This document shows, piece by piece, positions 17,240 through 27,613 of a stretch of DNA of 64,000 bases (position 1 is its first letter; every line of letters starts with the position of its first letter). Source of the DNA: Comamonas granuli NBRC 101663 (GTDB lineage Bacteria > Pseudomonadota > Gammaproteobacteria > Burkholderiales > Burkholderiaceae_C); NCBI RefSeq assembly GCF_000739995.1, contig NZ_BBJX01000002.1:1-64000 (forward strand), written 5' to 3'. The notes beneath the pieces were generated by a model. That model did no database searches. It was not told the origin of the DNA and worked only from the letters and a program-made list of their open reading frames with translations. The translations under genes and the position numbers were made by a program.

Positions 17240-17282
17240 GCCCGGCGCCCGCGTGCCGGGGCGGATGCGACAATCCGCCCCC

Positions 17283-18041
17283 ATGGAATGGATACTGGTC
17301 TCGCTGGCCTCCCTGCTTGCCGGCTTCGTGGACGCGATCGTGGGGGGCGGCGGCCTGATCCTGCTGCCCGCGCTGTTCGCCACCTTCCCCAGCGCCCCGC
17401 CGGCCACGCTGCTGGGCACGAACAAGAGCGCCTCCGTCTGGGGCACCGCCATGGCCACCTGGCAGTACAGCCGCCGCGTGCAGATGCGCTGGCAGGCCAT
17501 GCTGCCGGCGGCGCTGGCGGGCTTTTCCGGCTCCTTCGCCGGCGCCTGGGCGGTCACCGTGGTCGCGCCCGACTTCCTGCGCAAGCTCCTGCCGCTGGTG
17601 CTGCTGGCCGTGCTCGCCTACACCCTGGCGAAAAAGGACCTGGGGCGCCACCACGCGCCGCGCCTGGCCGCCCGCGCCGAACTGCTCGCTGCCAGCCTCA
17701 TTGGCCTGGCGGTGGGCTTTTACGACGGCTTCTTCGGCCCGGGCACGGGCAGCTTCTTCGTCTTCCTGTTCGTGCGCCTGCTGGGCTACGACTTCCTCAA
17801 CGCCTCGGCCGCGGCCAAGCTGCTCAACGTGGCCACCAACATCGCCGCGCTCATCCTGTTCACGGCCAAGGGGCATGTGTGGTGGCATTTCACCCTGCCC
17901 CTGGCGCTGGCCAATGTGCTGGGCAGCGTGCTGGGCACGCACATGGCGCTCAAGCACGGCGCAGGTTTCGTGCGCGGCATCTTCATCGTCGTGGTCGGCG
18001 CGCTCATCCTCAAAACGGGCTACGACGGATTCCTGCGTTGA
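17283..18041 (+). CDS. TSUP (TauE/SafE) family membrane permease
   Basis: A 252-residue polytopic inner-membrane protein. The N-terminal half GFVDAIVGGGGLILLPAL and the C-terminal half VGFYDGFFGPGTGSFFVFL carry the two internal-repeat signatures of the TSUP family (DUF81), with about seven to eight hydrophobic segments. The family exports or imports sulfite, sulfonates, thiosulfate or organic acids. I start at ATG 17283 because an in-frame upstream start would place the intrinsic terminator inside the coding region. It stands alone, so substrate is undetermined. Confidence 0.92.
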   Translation: MEWILVSLASLLAGFVDAIVGGGGLILLPALFATFPSAPPATLLGTNKSASVWGTAMATWQYSRRVQMRWQAMLPAALAGFSGSFAGAWAVTVVAPDFLRKLLPLVLLAVLAYTLAKKDLGRHHAPRLAARAELLAASLIGLAVGFYDGFFGPGTGSFFVFLFVRLLGYDFLNASAAAKLLNVATNIAALILFTAKGHVWWHFTLPLALANVLGSVLGTHMALKHGAGFVRGIFIVVVGALILKTGYDGFLR

Positions 18042-18086
18042 GGCCTCAGGGTTCTCCATGATGGCCGAGCGCGGGGGGGCGACTTC

Positions 18087-18092
18087 TATAAT
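18087..18092 (+). promoter_or_regulatory. Consensus -10 box TATAAT for the ABC transporter leader
   Basis: A perfect TATAAT lies 46 bp after the TSUP stop. No good -35 is found at 17 bp, so activity may need an activator. A transcript starting about 18099 would pass through two hairpins before the solute-binding protein gene. Confidence 0.45.
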
Positions 18093-18111
18093 GATGACAG
18101 TTTGATGGCAC

Positions 18112-18187
18112 GCCTGCACGGCATCCCCGCAGCAGGCTTCGTTTTTACCGGCTCCGGCCCCGCGCTATCCGCAGGCCGGATTTTTTT
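18112..18187 (+). ncRNA. Possible attenuator leader or short RNA before ABC operon
   Basis: Two hairpins follow the TATAAT box: GCCTGC (18112-18117) pairing GCAGGC (18132-18137), then TCCGGCC (18153-18159) pairing GGCCGGA (18174-18180), with seven T after it (18181-18187). The second is a textbook intrinsic terminator, placed 29 bp before the start of the amino-acid binding protein gene. Terminator-before-gene layout suggests transcription attenuation or a riboswitch-like leader, or a separate ~90-nt RNA. I do not recognise a known riboswitch fold. Confidence 0.5.
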
Positions 18188-18215
18188 GTACCTGAACACC
18201 CCTACAGGACATTCC

Positions 18216-18977
18216 ATGAAGTTCCTCAAGTTTGTCGCTTCCGCCGTGGCGCTGTGCGCCGTGTTTTCCGCCCAGGCGCGCACGTTCGACGAGGTCAAGA
18301 AGGACGGCAAGATTCTCATCGCCACCGAGGGCCAGTTCGCCCCGTTCAACTTCTTCAACGGCACCACGCTCACCGGCTTCGAAGTCGAACTCGCCGAGCT
18401 CGTGGCCAAGAAGATGGGCGTGCACATCGAGTGGAAGACGCTGGGCTTCGACGCCCTGCTGACCGGCCTGCGCCAGGACCGCTGGGACCTGGTGATCGCC
18501 TCGCACGGCATCACCGAGGAGCGCGCCAAGGCCGTGACCTTCACCGAGCCACACTACTGCTCGGGCGGCATGATCATCGCCATGGACCCGGCGATCAAGA
18601 ACGCCAAGGACCTGGCCGGCAAGGTGGTCGCCGTGCAGACCGGCACCAGCTACCTCGAGAACGTCAAGAAGGTCGCCTCCATCAAGGAGATGAAGAACTT
18701 CCCCACCGACGTGGATGCGCGCAGCGCCCTCGCATCGCGCCGCGTGGACGCCTGGGTGACGGACCGCTTCGTCGCCAAGGCCGTGGCCGAGAAGAACCCG
18801 GGCGCCGGCTTCAAGCTCGGCGACATGCTGTTCATCGAGCGCATCGCCGCCGCCGTGGCCAAGGGCAACCAGTCGCTCGCCCAGGCCTGGTCCAAGGCCC
18901 TGGCCGAGACCATGGCCGACGGCAGCTACACCCAGCTCTCCAAGAAGTACTTCAACGAAGACGTGCGCTGCCAGTAA
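18216..18977 (+). CDS. Amino-acid ABC transporter substrate-binding protein
   Basis: A 253-residue periplasmic binding protein of the polar amino-acid family (SBP_bac_3). It has a signal peptide (MKFLKFVASAVALCAVFSAQA, cleaved after AQA). The core has GQFAPFNFFNGTTLTGFEVE near the mature N-terminus and DLVIASHGITEERAKAVTFT, both family hallmarks. It delivers its ligand to the permease and ATPase encoded next. Start 18216 was chosen because it begins the signal peptide; an in-frame ATG upstream would translate through the leader terminator. Specificity among polar amino acids or opines cannot be read from sequence. Confidence 0.93.
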   Translation: MKFLKFVASAVALCAVFSAQARTFDEVKKDGKILIATEGQFAPFNFFNGTTLTGFEVELAELVAKKMGVHIEWKTLGFDALLTGLRQDRWDLVIASHGITEERAKAVTFTEPHYCSGGMIIAMDPAIKNAKDLAGKVVAVQTGTSYLENVKKVASIKEMKNFPTDVDARSALASRRVDAWVTDRFVAKAVAEKNPGAGFKLGDMLFIERIAAAVAKGNQSLAQAWSKALAETMADGSYTQLSKKYFNEDVRCQ

Positions 18978-19016
18978 GCCGGGCCCCTCGCCCTCCTTCC
19001 CGCCGGTCCGTTCTTC

Positions 19017-19799
19017 ATGCTCACCGCCCTTTGGCCCAGCCACTGGAGCCGCCAGCAGCGCAGCAATGCGACGCTGGTGAGCGCCGTGGTCCTCATGGTC
19101 CTGGCCCTCATGCTGCTGGGCCAGATGCTTTCCTTCCTGCCCGAGCCCATCGGCCCGAACGCGCAGGCCTTCTCTGACGGTGCGCGCACCACGCTGTGGC
19201 TCACGCTGATCAGCGGCAGCGTCGGCCTCGTGCTCGGCACAGCCGCCGCGCTGGCGCGCACGGCGCGCTGGGCGGCGCTGCGCTACCTGGCCAGCTTCTA
19301 CATCTGGGTGATCCGCGGCACGCCGCTGCTGGTGCAGATCCTGTTCGTCTACTTCGCCCTGCCGGCGCTGGTCCCGGGCCTGAACCTGCCTGATTTCGCT
19401 GCCGCGGTGCTGGCGCTCTCGCTCAACGTGGGCGCCTACAACGCCGAGGCCATCCGCGCCGGCCTGCTCGCCGTGCCGCGCGGCCAGACCGAAGCGGCGC
19501 GCGCCCTGGGCCTGGGCCGGGCGCATGTGTTCTTCGACGTGGTGTTCCCGCAGGCCTTCAAGATTGCCCTGCCCCCGCTGGTGAGCAACTTCGTCGCCCT
19601 GCTCAAGGACTCCTCGCTGGCCTACGCCATCGGCGTGGTGGAGCTGACCAACGTGGGCAACCGCATCCAGTCGGCCACCTTCCAGCCCATCGCCACGCTG
19701 ACCACCGTGGCCGTCACCTACCTGCTGCTCACCACGCTGGTCACGCAGATCTCCAACGCCATCGAATACCGCTTCGACGTGGAAGGGCGCGCGCGATGA
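19017..19799 (+). CDS. Amino-acid ABC transporter permease
   Basis: A 260-residue inner-membrane permease of the HisM/GlnP family with about five membrane segments. The ATPase-coupling loop is [20 protein letters not shown], and [16 protein letters not shown] is typical of polar amino-acid permeases. There is a single permease gene, so it probably works as a homodimer. It lies 39 bp after the binding protein, and its stop overlaps the ATPase start (ATGA). Confidence 0.93.
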   Translation: MLTALWPSHWSRQQRSNATLVSAVVLMVLALMLLGQMLSFLPEPIGPNAQAFSDGARTTLWLTLISGSVGLVLGTAAALARTARWAALRYLASFYIWVIRGTPLLVQILFVYFALPALVPGLNLPDFAAAVLALSLNVGAYNAEAIRAGLLAVPRGQTEAARALGLGRAHVFFDVVFPQAFKIALPPLVSNFVALLKDSSLAYAIGVVELTNVGNRIQSATFQPIATLTTVAVTYLLLTTLVTQISNAIEYRFDVEGRAR

Positions 19800-20545
19800 G
19801 CACAGCCCAGCCCACCCCCTACATCGTCGCCGAGCATGTGTGCAAGTCCTTCGGCACGCACCAGGTGCTGCGCGACGTGTCCACGCATTTCAATACCGGC
19901 GAGGTCACCGTCATCATCGGCGCCTCGGGCTCGGGCAAGAGCACGCTGCTGCGCGCCATCAACCGGCTGGAGCCGCACGACAGCGGCACCATCACCATCG
20001 GCGGCGTGCCCGTCACCGACGACCCGCACACCCTGCAGCAGCAGCGCTGCGAGGTCGGCATGGTGTTCCAGCAGTTCAACCTGTTCGGCCACCTGAGCGT
20101 GCTCGACAACATCACGCTGGCGCCGCGGCGCATCCGCCGCACGCCGCGCAGCGCAGCCAACGAGCAGGCCATGGCCCTGCTGCGCCGCGTGGGCCTGCAC
20201 GAGCATGCGCACAAGTACCCCTGGCAGCTCTCGGGCGGGCAGCAGCAGCGCGTGGCCATTGCACGCGCGCTGGCCATGCAGCCCAAGGTCATGCTGTTCG
20301 ACGAGCCGACCTCGGCGCTCGACCCCGAGATGGTGCAGGAAGTGCTGGACGTGATGCGCGAGCTCGCGCGCGGCGGCATGACCATGATCGTGGTGACGCA
20401 CGAAATGGGCTTTGCGCGCGAAGTCTCCGACCGCGTGCTCTTCTTTGACCAGGGGCGCATCGCGCACGACGCACCGCCTGCCTCCTTCTTCGACAACCCG
20501 GGCAATGACCGCATCCGGGCCTTCATCGGCCGCATGGGCGCCTGA
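19796..20545 (+). CDS. Amino-acid ABC transporter ATP-binding protein
   Basis: A 249-residue ATPase of the GlnQ/HisP family. The Walker A motif is [18 protein letters not shown], the signature [15 protein letters not shown], Walker [15 protein letters not shown], and the H-loop [26 protein letters not shown] is typical for amino-acid importers. Its start overlaps the permease stop by four bases. With the binding protein and permease it forms a complete three-gene importer. Confidence 0.94.
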   Translation: MSTAQPTPYIVAEHVCKSFGTHQVLRDVSTHFNTGEVTVIIGASGSGKSTLLRAINRLEPHDSGTITIGGVPVTDDPHTLQQQRCEVGMVFQQFNLFGHLSVLDNITLAPRRIRRTPRSAANEQAMALLRRVGLHEHAHKYPWQLSGGQQQRVAIARALAMQPKVMLFDEPTSALDPEMVQEVLDVMRELARGGMTMIVVTHEMGFAREVSDRVLFFDQGRIAHDAPPASFFDNPGNDRIRAFIGRMGA

Positions 20546-20596
20546 GACCCAGCACCCAGCACCCTGCAACACCCCACCCAACCCAACGGAGTGACC

Positions 20597-21883
20597 ATGA
20601 AACTGACCCCCACCTTCGTGACCCTGCTGGCCGCCGGCCTGTGCAGCCTGCCCCCTGGCGCCCTGGCCCAGTCCGCCAAGGACCTGGAAGAGCTGCGCAA
20701 CGAGATCAAGGCCCTGCGCGCCGAGCTCAACCAGCTCAAGGCTCAGCAGGCCCAGGCGCCCGCCGCTTCGGCCTCCGGCTGGAGCGACCGCATCGATGCC
20801 GTGGAGCTCAAGCAGAAGGACGCCGTGGTGCTGGGCGACATTCCCGGGAGCTTCCGCCTGCCGGGCAGCGAGACCTCCATCCGCGTGTACGGCTACGCCG
20901 AGGCCAACCTGATCAAGGACTTCAAGGGCACGGCTCCGGGCGACAACTTCTCCAACCTCGCCGAGCAGCCGCTGGGCAAGAGCGAGCACGGCAAGACGGC
21001 GCTCACGGGCCAGACCTCGCGCTTCGGTTTCGAGACCTCCACCCCCCTGGGCAATGGCGCGTTCAACACCAAGATCGAGGCCGACTTCTACGGCTACTGC
21101 GGCTCCGAATGCAACCGCAACCGCCTGCGCCTGCGCCACGCCTATGGCGAATACGCGGGCTGGCTGATCGGGCAGACCTGGTCCACCTTCATGGACCTGG
21201 ACAACCTGCCCGAGACGGTGGACTTCAACGGCCCGCCCGGCGCCACCTCGCGCCGCCCGACCATGGTGCGCTACACCTGGAACAACCCGCAGCTTGCCAA
21301 GTTCCAGTTTGCGCTGGAGGAGCCTTCCGACGGCGCCCGCTCGCCCAACCTGATCGCGCGCGTGGACAAGTCCTACGACTGGGGCGGCGTGAGCGCACGC
21401 ATCCTGTCGCATGAGCAGCGCATCGGCGGCATCTCCAAGCGCGGCATGGGCCTGGGCCTGTCGGGGGCGTACAAGCTCACGGGCACCACCACGCTGATGG
21501 CGCAGTACACCCTGATGGACGGCGACAACGACGGCGCCTACCTCGTGGGGGCGAACTACCCCGTGCTCGACGGCACGCGCCTGCGCCTGGACCGCGCCCA
21601 GGGCGTGGTCCTGGGCCTGTCCAATGTGTTCAGCGAGAAGCTGCGCGGCACGCTGGCCATGGGCTGGGTGCGCTCGCGCCAGGCGCTGGGTGACGACTAC
21701 GTGAACGCCTACGGCGACGAAGGCAACCTGCGCCTGTTCCAATGGCACGCCGGGCTGTACTACTCGCCGATCAAGAACGTCGAGTTCGGCACCGAGCTGC
21801 TGGGCGGCCGGCGCACCACCTACGGCGGCGCCACGGGCAATATGACGCGCCTGAACCTGCAGGCACGCTACCTGTTCAACTGA
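20597..21883 (+). CDS. DcaP-like outer-membrane porin
   Basis: A 428-residue outer-membrane protein. It has a signal peptide ending GALAQ, then a short coiled-coil (KDLEELRNEIKALRAELNQL) typical of trimeric DcaP-type channels, then a beta-barrel ending LQARYLFN with a C-terminal aromatic. The barrel contains VYGYAEANLIKDF and GQTSRFGFETSTPLG, hallmarks of DcaP relatives. Start 20597 is preferred over GTG 20591 because GGAG is 5 bp upstream. It follows the amino-acid importer by 51 bp, so it may supply the outer-membrane route for the same substrate; DcaP relatives pass negatively charged molecules such as dicarboxylates. Confidence 0.88.
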   Translation: MKLTPTFVTLLAAGLCSLPPGALAQSAKDLEELRNEIKALRAELNQLKAQQAQAPAASASGWSDRIDAVELKQKDAVVLGDIPGSFRLPGSETSIRVYGYAEANLIKDFKGTAPGDNFSNLAEQPLGKSEHGKTALTGQTSRFGFETSTPLGNGAFNTKIEADFYGYCGSECNRNRLRLRHAYGEYAGWLIGQTWSTFMDLDNLPETVDFNGPPGATSRRPTMVRYTWNNPQLAKFQFALEEPSDGARSPNLIARVDKSYDWGGVSARILSHEQRIGGISKRGMGLGLSGAYKLTGTTTLMAQYTLMDGDNDGAYLVGANYPVLDGTRLRLDRAQGVVLGLSNVFSEKLRGTLAMGWVRSRQALGDDYVNAYGDEGNLRLFQWHAGLYYSPIKNVEFGTELLGGRRTTYGGATGNMTRLNLQARYLFN

Positions 21884-21905
21884 TCCGGCTTCTTCCTCCC
21901 ACCAC

Positions 21906-21940
21906 GGGCTGGCCGGGCAACCGGTCAGCCCTTTGCTTTT
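21906..21940 (+). terminator. Intrinsic terminator after porin gene
   Basis: GGGCTGGCCGG pairs with CCGGTCAGCCC (10 of 11 pairs, loop GCAA), followed by TTTGCTTTT. It separates the porin from the DMT exporter gene that starts at 21947. Confidence 0.8.
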
Positions 21941-21946
21941 CCTGTC

Positions 21947-22834
21947 ATGCGCACCGAGCGTCTTGGGCTGCTGGCCCTGTTGGTCGTGACCCTGGTCTGG
22001 GGCACCACATTCCCTGCCATGAAGCTGCTGTCCAGCGTGCTGGACGCGCTGCAGATCATCTGGCTGCGCTTTGCCATCGCGCTGGTGGTGCTCGCCCCGC
22101 TGTGGCGCGGCATGCGGCGCAGCGAGCTGCGCTGGGGCCTGCTGCTGGGCGGCCTGCTGTTCCTCGCCTTCTGGCTGCAGGTCGAGGGGCTGGCGCGCAC
22201 CACGAGCAACCGCAATGCCTTCGTCACCGGGCTCAACGTGCTCGTCGTCCCGCTGCTGGCCATGCTGGCGCTGGGGCGCCGCTACGGCTGGCGCCTGTGG
22301 GCCGCCTGCGCCATGGCCTGCGCCGGCATGGTGCTCATGTTCCACGAGGACGAGCCCTGGAACCTGGGCGATTCGCTTACCCTGGCGAGCACGGTGTTCT
22401 ACGCGGTCTACATCCTGGCGCTGGAGGAGAGCACGCGGCGCAACCTGCTGCTGCCGCTGCGCCCCACACGCATGGCCGCCGTGCAGGCCAGCGTGATGCT
22501 CGCAGCCGCCAGCGCCCTGCTGCTCGTGCGCGGCGGCGCCTGGCCCTGGCAGCGCTTGCCGCAGCTCGATACCGCCGCCTGGATCGCGCTGGTCTACCTG
22601 GGCCTGCTGGCCAGCGTGGTCGTGGTCACGCTGCAGGCCTGGGGCCAGCAGCGCGTGGACGCCATGCGCAGCGCCATCGTCTTCGGTCTGGAGCCGGTGT
22701 TCGCCGCCCTCACGGCCTGGGTGCTGCTGGGCGAGCGCCTGGGCCTGGCCGGCCTGGCCGGGGCCACGCTGATCGTCGGCGCCCTGGTGTTCAGCCAGCT
22801 CCAGCCGCCACCGCGCGTGCAGATGTCGGCCTGA
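21947..22834 (+). CDS. DMT (EamA) family transporter
   Basis: A 295-residue inner-membrane protein with about ten hydrophobic helices in two EamA repeats. The first repeat begins LVVTLVWGTTFPAMKLL, and the second ends VFAALTAWVLLGERLG, the usual closing signature. Members export amino acids, metabolites or drugs. The ATG at 21947 follows the porin terminator, so it must have its own promoter. Its stop directly abuts the stop of mrdA on the other strand, with no spacer (TGA/TCA at 22832-22837). Substrate unknown. Confidence 0.92.
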   Translation: MRTERLGLLALLVVTLVWGTTFPAMKLLSSVLDALQIIWLRFAIALVVLAPLWRGMRRSELRWGLLLGGLLFLAFWLQVEGLARTTSNRNAFVTGLNVLVVPLLAMLALGRRYGWRLWAACAMACAGMVLMFHEDEPWNLGDSLTLASTVFYAVYILALEESTRRNLLLPLRPTRMAAVQASVMLAAASALLLVRGGAWPWQRLPQLDTAAWIALVYLGLLASVVVVTLQAWGQQRVDAMRSAIVFGLEPVFAALTAWVLLGERLGLAGLAGATLIVGALVFSQLQPPPRVQMSA

Positions 22835-24775
22835 TCACGGCGTGGGCAGGGGCACGTCGGCGGCAGCGCGCGGCTTGCCGATGGGCGCGGCCGCCTGGCC
22901 CTTGCGCACGGCCGCCATGTCTTCCTCGCTCGGGTACTGGCCCAGTAGCCAGTAGTCGAACACCCGCCGGGCAATGGGCGCGGCGGCCGCCGCCCCGAAA
23001 CCGGCGTTCTCCACGATCAGGGCCACGGCGATGCGCGGCTCCTCGGCCGGGGCAAAGGCGGCAAACAGCGAATGGTCGCGCTGGTGCTCTTCGAGCAGGC
23101 GGGCGTTGTACCTCACGTTCTGGCCCAGGCTCACGGCCTGGGCCGTACCCGTCTTGCCCGCCGAGGTGTAGGGCGCGCCGGCGAACACACGCGTGCCGGT
23201 GCCGCCCTTGTTCACGGCCACCAGGGCATTGCGCACGATGTCCACGTTCTGCGGCGCAAACCCCAGGTTTTCGCCCTGCGGCTGCTCGATCTCGGTCACC
23301 ACACCAGTCACGGAGTCCTTGATCGCCTTGGCCAGGTGCGGCCGGTAGCGCGTGCCGCCATTGGCCAGGGTGGCTTCGGCCAGCGCCAGCTGCAGCATGG
23401 TGAAGTTGTTGTAGCCCTGGCCTATGCCCAGCGACACCGTCTCGCCCGGGAACCAGCGCTTGGCCTCGGCGCGCTTGTTGACCTGGCGCTTCCACGCCGT
23501 GCTGGGCAGCACACCGCGCAGCTCGCCGCCCAGGTCGATGCCGGTGATCTGGCCAAAACCGAGCGGCGCCATGAAGTCGTGGATGGCGTCCACGCCCAGC
23601 TCCACGCCCAGCGAGTAGAAATAGGTATTGCTGGAGAACTGGATGGCACGGTGCATGTCCACACCGCCCAGCCCGCCCTCGTGGCTGCGGAAGGTGCGCC
23701 CGCCGAAGGTGTAGTAGCCGGGGTCGTTGACCACCATGCTGGGCGAGCGCTTGCCCAGTTGCAGCGCGGCCAGGGCCATGAAGGGCTTGTAGGTCGAGCC
23801 CGGCGGGTAGGTACCGCGCAGCGCACGGTTGAGCAGCGGCTTGTTGATGGACTCGTTGAGCGCCTGCCAGTTCTCCTGGTCTATGCCCTCGACGAACAGG
23901 TTGGGGTCGAAGGTGGGCTTGGAGACCAGGGCGAGGATTTCGCCGTTGCGCGGATCGAGCGCCACCAGCGCCCCGCGCCGTTCGCCGTAGAGGTCCTCGA
24001 TCATCTTCTGCAGCTTGATGTCGAGCGAGAGCATCACCGTCTGGCCGGGCGTGGCGGGAAAGCTGTCGAGCTTGCGCACGGCGCGCCCGCCGGCGGAGGT
24101 CTCCATCTGGTCCACGCCGGTGATGCCATGGAGCTGCGCCTCGAAGCTCTGCTCGATGCCGAGCTTGCCGATGTATTCGGTGCCGCGGTAGTTGGCCTCG
24201 TCCTCGGACTCCTCGATGCGCGCCTTCTCCGCCTGGTTGATGCGCCCGATGTAGCCGATGGCGTGGCTGCCGGCCTCGCCCAGCGGGTAGCTGCGGAACA
24301 GCCGCGCCTTCACGTCCACGCCGGGGAAGCGGTAGCGCTGCGCGGCAAAGCGCGCGACCTCGGCGTCGGACAGGCGCGTGCGGATGGGCAGGGACTCGAA
24401 GCTCTTGGATTCCTCCAGGAGGCGCTTGAAACGGCGCCGGTCGCGGTGCTGGATGTCCACGATCTCGGCCAGGCCGTCGATGGTCTGCTCCAGGCTCTCG
24501 ACCTTGGAGGGGGTGATCTCCAGGGTGTAGGCCGAATAATTGGTCGCCAGCACCACGCCGTTGCGGTCCAGGATGAGCCCGCGGTTGGGCACGATGGGCA
24601 CGACGGCCGTGCGGTTGCTCTCGGCCTGCTCGGCCAGGTCGTCGTGGCGCACGACCTGCAGATACAGCAGGCGCGCGACGAGCAGGCCAAAGGCGAGCAG
24701 CACGACCACACCGAGCACCAGCACGCGCGCGCGAAAGCGCCGCGCTTCGGCTTCGGCATTGCGCACCTCGGTCAT
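22835..24775 (-). CDS. mrdA: Penicillin-binding protein 2 (peptidoglycan transpeptidase)
   Basis: A 646-residue class B transpeptidase that cross-links peptidoglycan during rod elongation. An N-terminal membrane anchor (residues about 17-40) is followed by the dimerisation domain (RGLILDRNGVVLATN). The transpeptidase domain has the catalytic S327-T-Y-K330, the SSN motif in IQFSSNTYFYS and the KTG motif in SAGKTGTAQ. The order mreB-mreC-mreD-mrdA on this strand is the standard elongasome operon. The usual next gene, rodA, does not follow; a DMT exporter gene converges instead. Confidence 0.97.
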   Translation of the reverse strand: MTEVRNAEAEARRFRARVLVLGVVVLLAFGLLVARLLYLQVVRHDDLAEQAESNRTAVVPIVPNRGLILDRNGVVLATNYSAYTLEITPSKVESLEQTIDGLAEIVDIQHRDRRRFKRLLEESKSFESLPIRTRLSDAEVARFAAQRYRFPGVDVKARLFRSYPLGEAGSHAIGYIGRINQAEKARIEESEDEANYRGTEYIGKLGIEQSFEAQLHGITGVDQMETSAGGRAVRKLDSFPATPGQTVMLSLDIKLQKMIEDLYGERRGALVALDPRNGEILALVSKPTFDPNLFVEGIDQENWQALNESINKPLLNRALRGTYPPGSTYKPFMALAALQLGKRSPSMVVNDPGYYTFGGRTFRSHEGGLGGVDMHRAIQFSSNTYFYSLGVELGVDAIHDFMAPLGFGQITGIDLGGELRGVLPSTAWKRQVNKRAEAKRWFPGETVSLGIGQGYNNFTMLQLALAEATLANGGTRYRPHLAKAIKDSVTGVVTEIEQPQGENLGFAPQNVDIVRNALVAVNKGGTGTRVFAGAPYTSAGKTGTAQAVSLGQNVRYNARLLEEHQRDHSLFAAFAPAEEPRIAVALIVENAGFGAAAAAPIARRVFDYWLLGQYPSEEDMAAVRKGQAAAPIGKPRAAADVPLPTP

Positions 24776-24803
24776 GGTCCGGCCGCTCCCCGGGCTGCGG
24801 CCT

Positions 24804-25319
24804 TCACGGCCGCTGGTCCTTGCTGTCGGGCGTGCGGCGCTGGGGCCACAGCAGCGCCGCGCTCACCAGGGGCCACAGCAGGGCCTCGAACAAGGGCGCC
24901 AGCAGGGCGCTCCAGCCCGCCCAGCCGCGCCCGGCCAGCAGGCCGGCGAGCACATAGGCACCGTGCGCCGCGGCAAACACGCCGACCATCTGCAGGGGCT
25001 GCTGCAGGGGCCGGAGCCAGAGCACGCGGCGGTGGAACAGGCGCGTGCCGAACATCAGCACCGTGTAGGCCAGCGCATGCTGCCCCAGCATGGCTGACTG
25101 CTGCACATCCATGCACAGGCCGAACACGAAGCCCAGGCCCAGGCCCACGCGCAGCGGCTGGTGCACACCCCAGAAGGCGAGCACCAGCACCAGGGCATCG
25201 GGCGCCCAGGGCCGCGCCCCCAGAGGCAGCAGATTGATGGCCAGGGCCACGCACAGGCTGGCGGCGATGAAGGCGGGATTGACGGGCAGCAGCAGAGGCT
25301 GCCCACGCGGCATGATCAT
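24804..25319 (-). CDS. mreD: Rod-shape-determining protein MreD
   Basis: A 171-residue inner-membrane protein with about five hydrophobic helices, the usual length for MreD. Family features include LVLVLAFWGVHQPLRVGLGL and GFVFGLCMDVQQSAMLGQHA, the latter holding the conserved GLxxD motif. It links MreC to the elongation machinery in the inner membrane. ATG 25319 overlaps the mreC stop (ATGA); an internal ATG at 25313 is a less likely start. The stop is 28 bp before mrdA. Confidence 0.94.
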   Translation of the reverse strand: MIMPRGQPLLLPVNPAFIAASLCVALAINLLPLGARPWAPDALVLVLAFWGVHQPLRVGLGLGFVFGLCMDVQQSAMLGQHALAYTVLMFGTRLFHRRVLWLRPLQQPLQMVGVFAAAHGAYVLAGLLAGRGWAGWSALLAPLFEALLWPLVSAALLWPQRRTPDSKDQRP

Positions 25320-26239
25320 GGACGCCCCCTCTTGCGCGCGGGCGGCTCCGCCGCCTCGGGCGCCGGGCGCGGGGGCAGGCGCTGCGCCTCGGGCTGCAGC
25401 AGCAGCACCTGGCGCACCGACTGGATGGGGGCCACAGGCTCGCAGTAGATGCGCGCAAACGCCGAGTCGGCGCGCCGCTCCACGCGCACCACGCGGGCCA
25501 CGGGCAGGCCTGCAGGGTAGACGCCGTCCAGGCCGCTGGTCTGCAGCAAATCCCCTTCCTGCACGTCGGCGTTGGCCGAGACGAAGCGCAGCTCCATGCC
25601 CCCGCCATGGCGCGCTGCCGGATCGCCGTAGGCGACGCCGCGCGCGGCCGTGCGCGCGTTGAGCACGGGAATGGCCTGCTCACGGTCGGTCAGCAGGGTG
25701 GCTTCGCTGACGAAGGGGTGCACGCGCGTGACCTGCCCGAGCACGCCGGCCCCCACCAGCACCGGCGAGCCAGGTTGCACGCCGGCGTCCTGCCCGCGGT
25801 CGAGCACCACGCGGCGGGTGTAGGGGTCGGCGGTCTCGTAGAGGATCTGCGCCGCGAGCACCGGCACGGCCAGTTGCTCGCGCAGCCCCAGCAGTTCGCG
25901 CAGGGCGGCGTTTTCCTGCGCCAGCATGCTGCTCTGGTGCACCTGCAGCGCCCACTGCGCCAGTTGCTGGCGCGCCTGGGCGGCCTCGTCCCGGGCATCC
26001 TGGAGGGAATGGAAATACCCGGCCCCGCCGCGCGCCCACTCCACGGGCTGGAGCATGAGCATTTGCACCGGGTAGAGCAGCAGGCCTACGGCCTGGCGCA
26101 CGGGGTCGGTGATGCGCAGGCGCACGTCGGCCACCATGAGGAACAGCGCCAGCGCGCTGTAGAGCACGAGCTGCGACAGCGCCGAGGGCCTGCGCTTGAA
26201 CAGCGAGGGAGCGCTGCGTTCGAGGGTTCCGAGCGGCAT
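25316..26239 (-). CDS. mreC: Rod-shape-determining protein MreC
   Basis: A 307-residue bitopic protein that organises the elongasome on the periplasmic side. A basic N-terminus (FKRRPSALSQ) is followed by one membrane helix, then a coiled-coil (residues about 75-115, QDARDEAAQARQQLAQWALQ) and the beta-barrel domain (VVLDRGQDAGVQPGSPVLV). The last 35 residues are Pro/Arg-rich, common in this order of bacteria. It is 88 bp after mreB and overlaps mreD by four bases. Confidence 0.95.
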   Translation of the reverse strand: MPLGTLERSAPSLFKRRPSALSQLVLYSALALFLMVADVRLRITDPVRQAVGLLLYPVQMLMLQPVEWARGGAGYFHSLQDARDEAAQARQQLAQWALQVHQSSMLAQENAALRELLGLREQLAVPVLAAQILYETADPYTRRVVLDRGQDAGVQPGSPVLVGAGVLGQVTRVHPFVSEATLLTDREQAIPVLNARTAARGVAYGDPAARHGGGMELRFVSANADVQEGDLLQTSGLDGVYPAGLPVARVVRVERRADSAFARIYCEPVAPIQSVRQVLLLQPEAQRLPPRPAPEAAEPPARKRGRP

Positions 26240-26327
26240 GGGCGTCCGGGCGGTGCGGCGTTGCGTGCGGGTGGAGACTCGTGCCTGCGCCGGAGCCCCT
26301 GCAGCCGCAAGGCCCCGGCCCGTCGCG

Positions 26328-27613
<1,286 letters not shown>

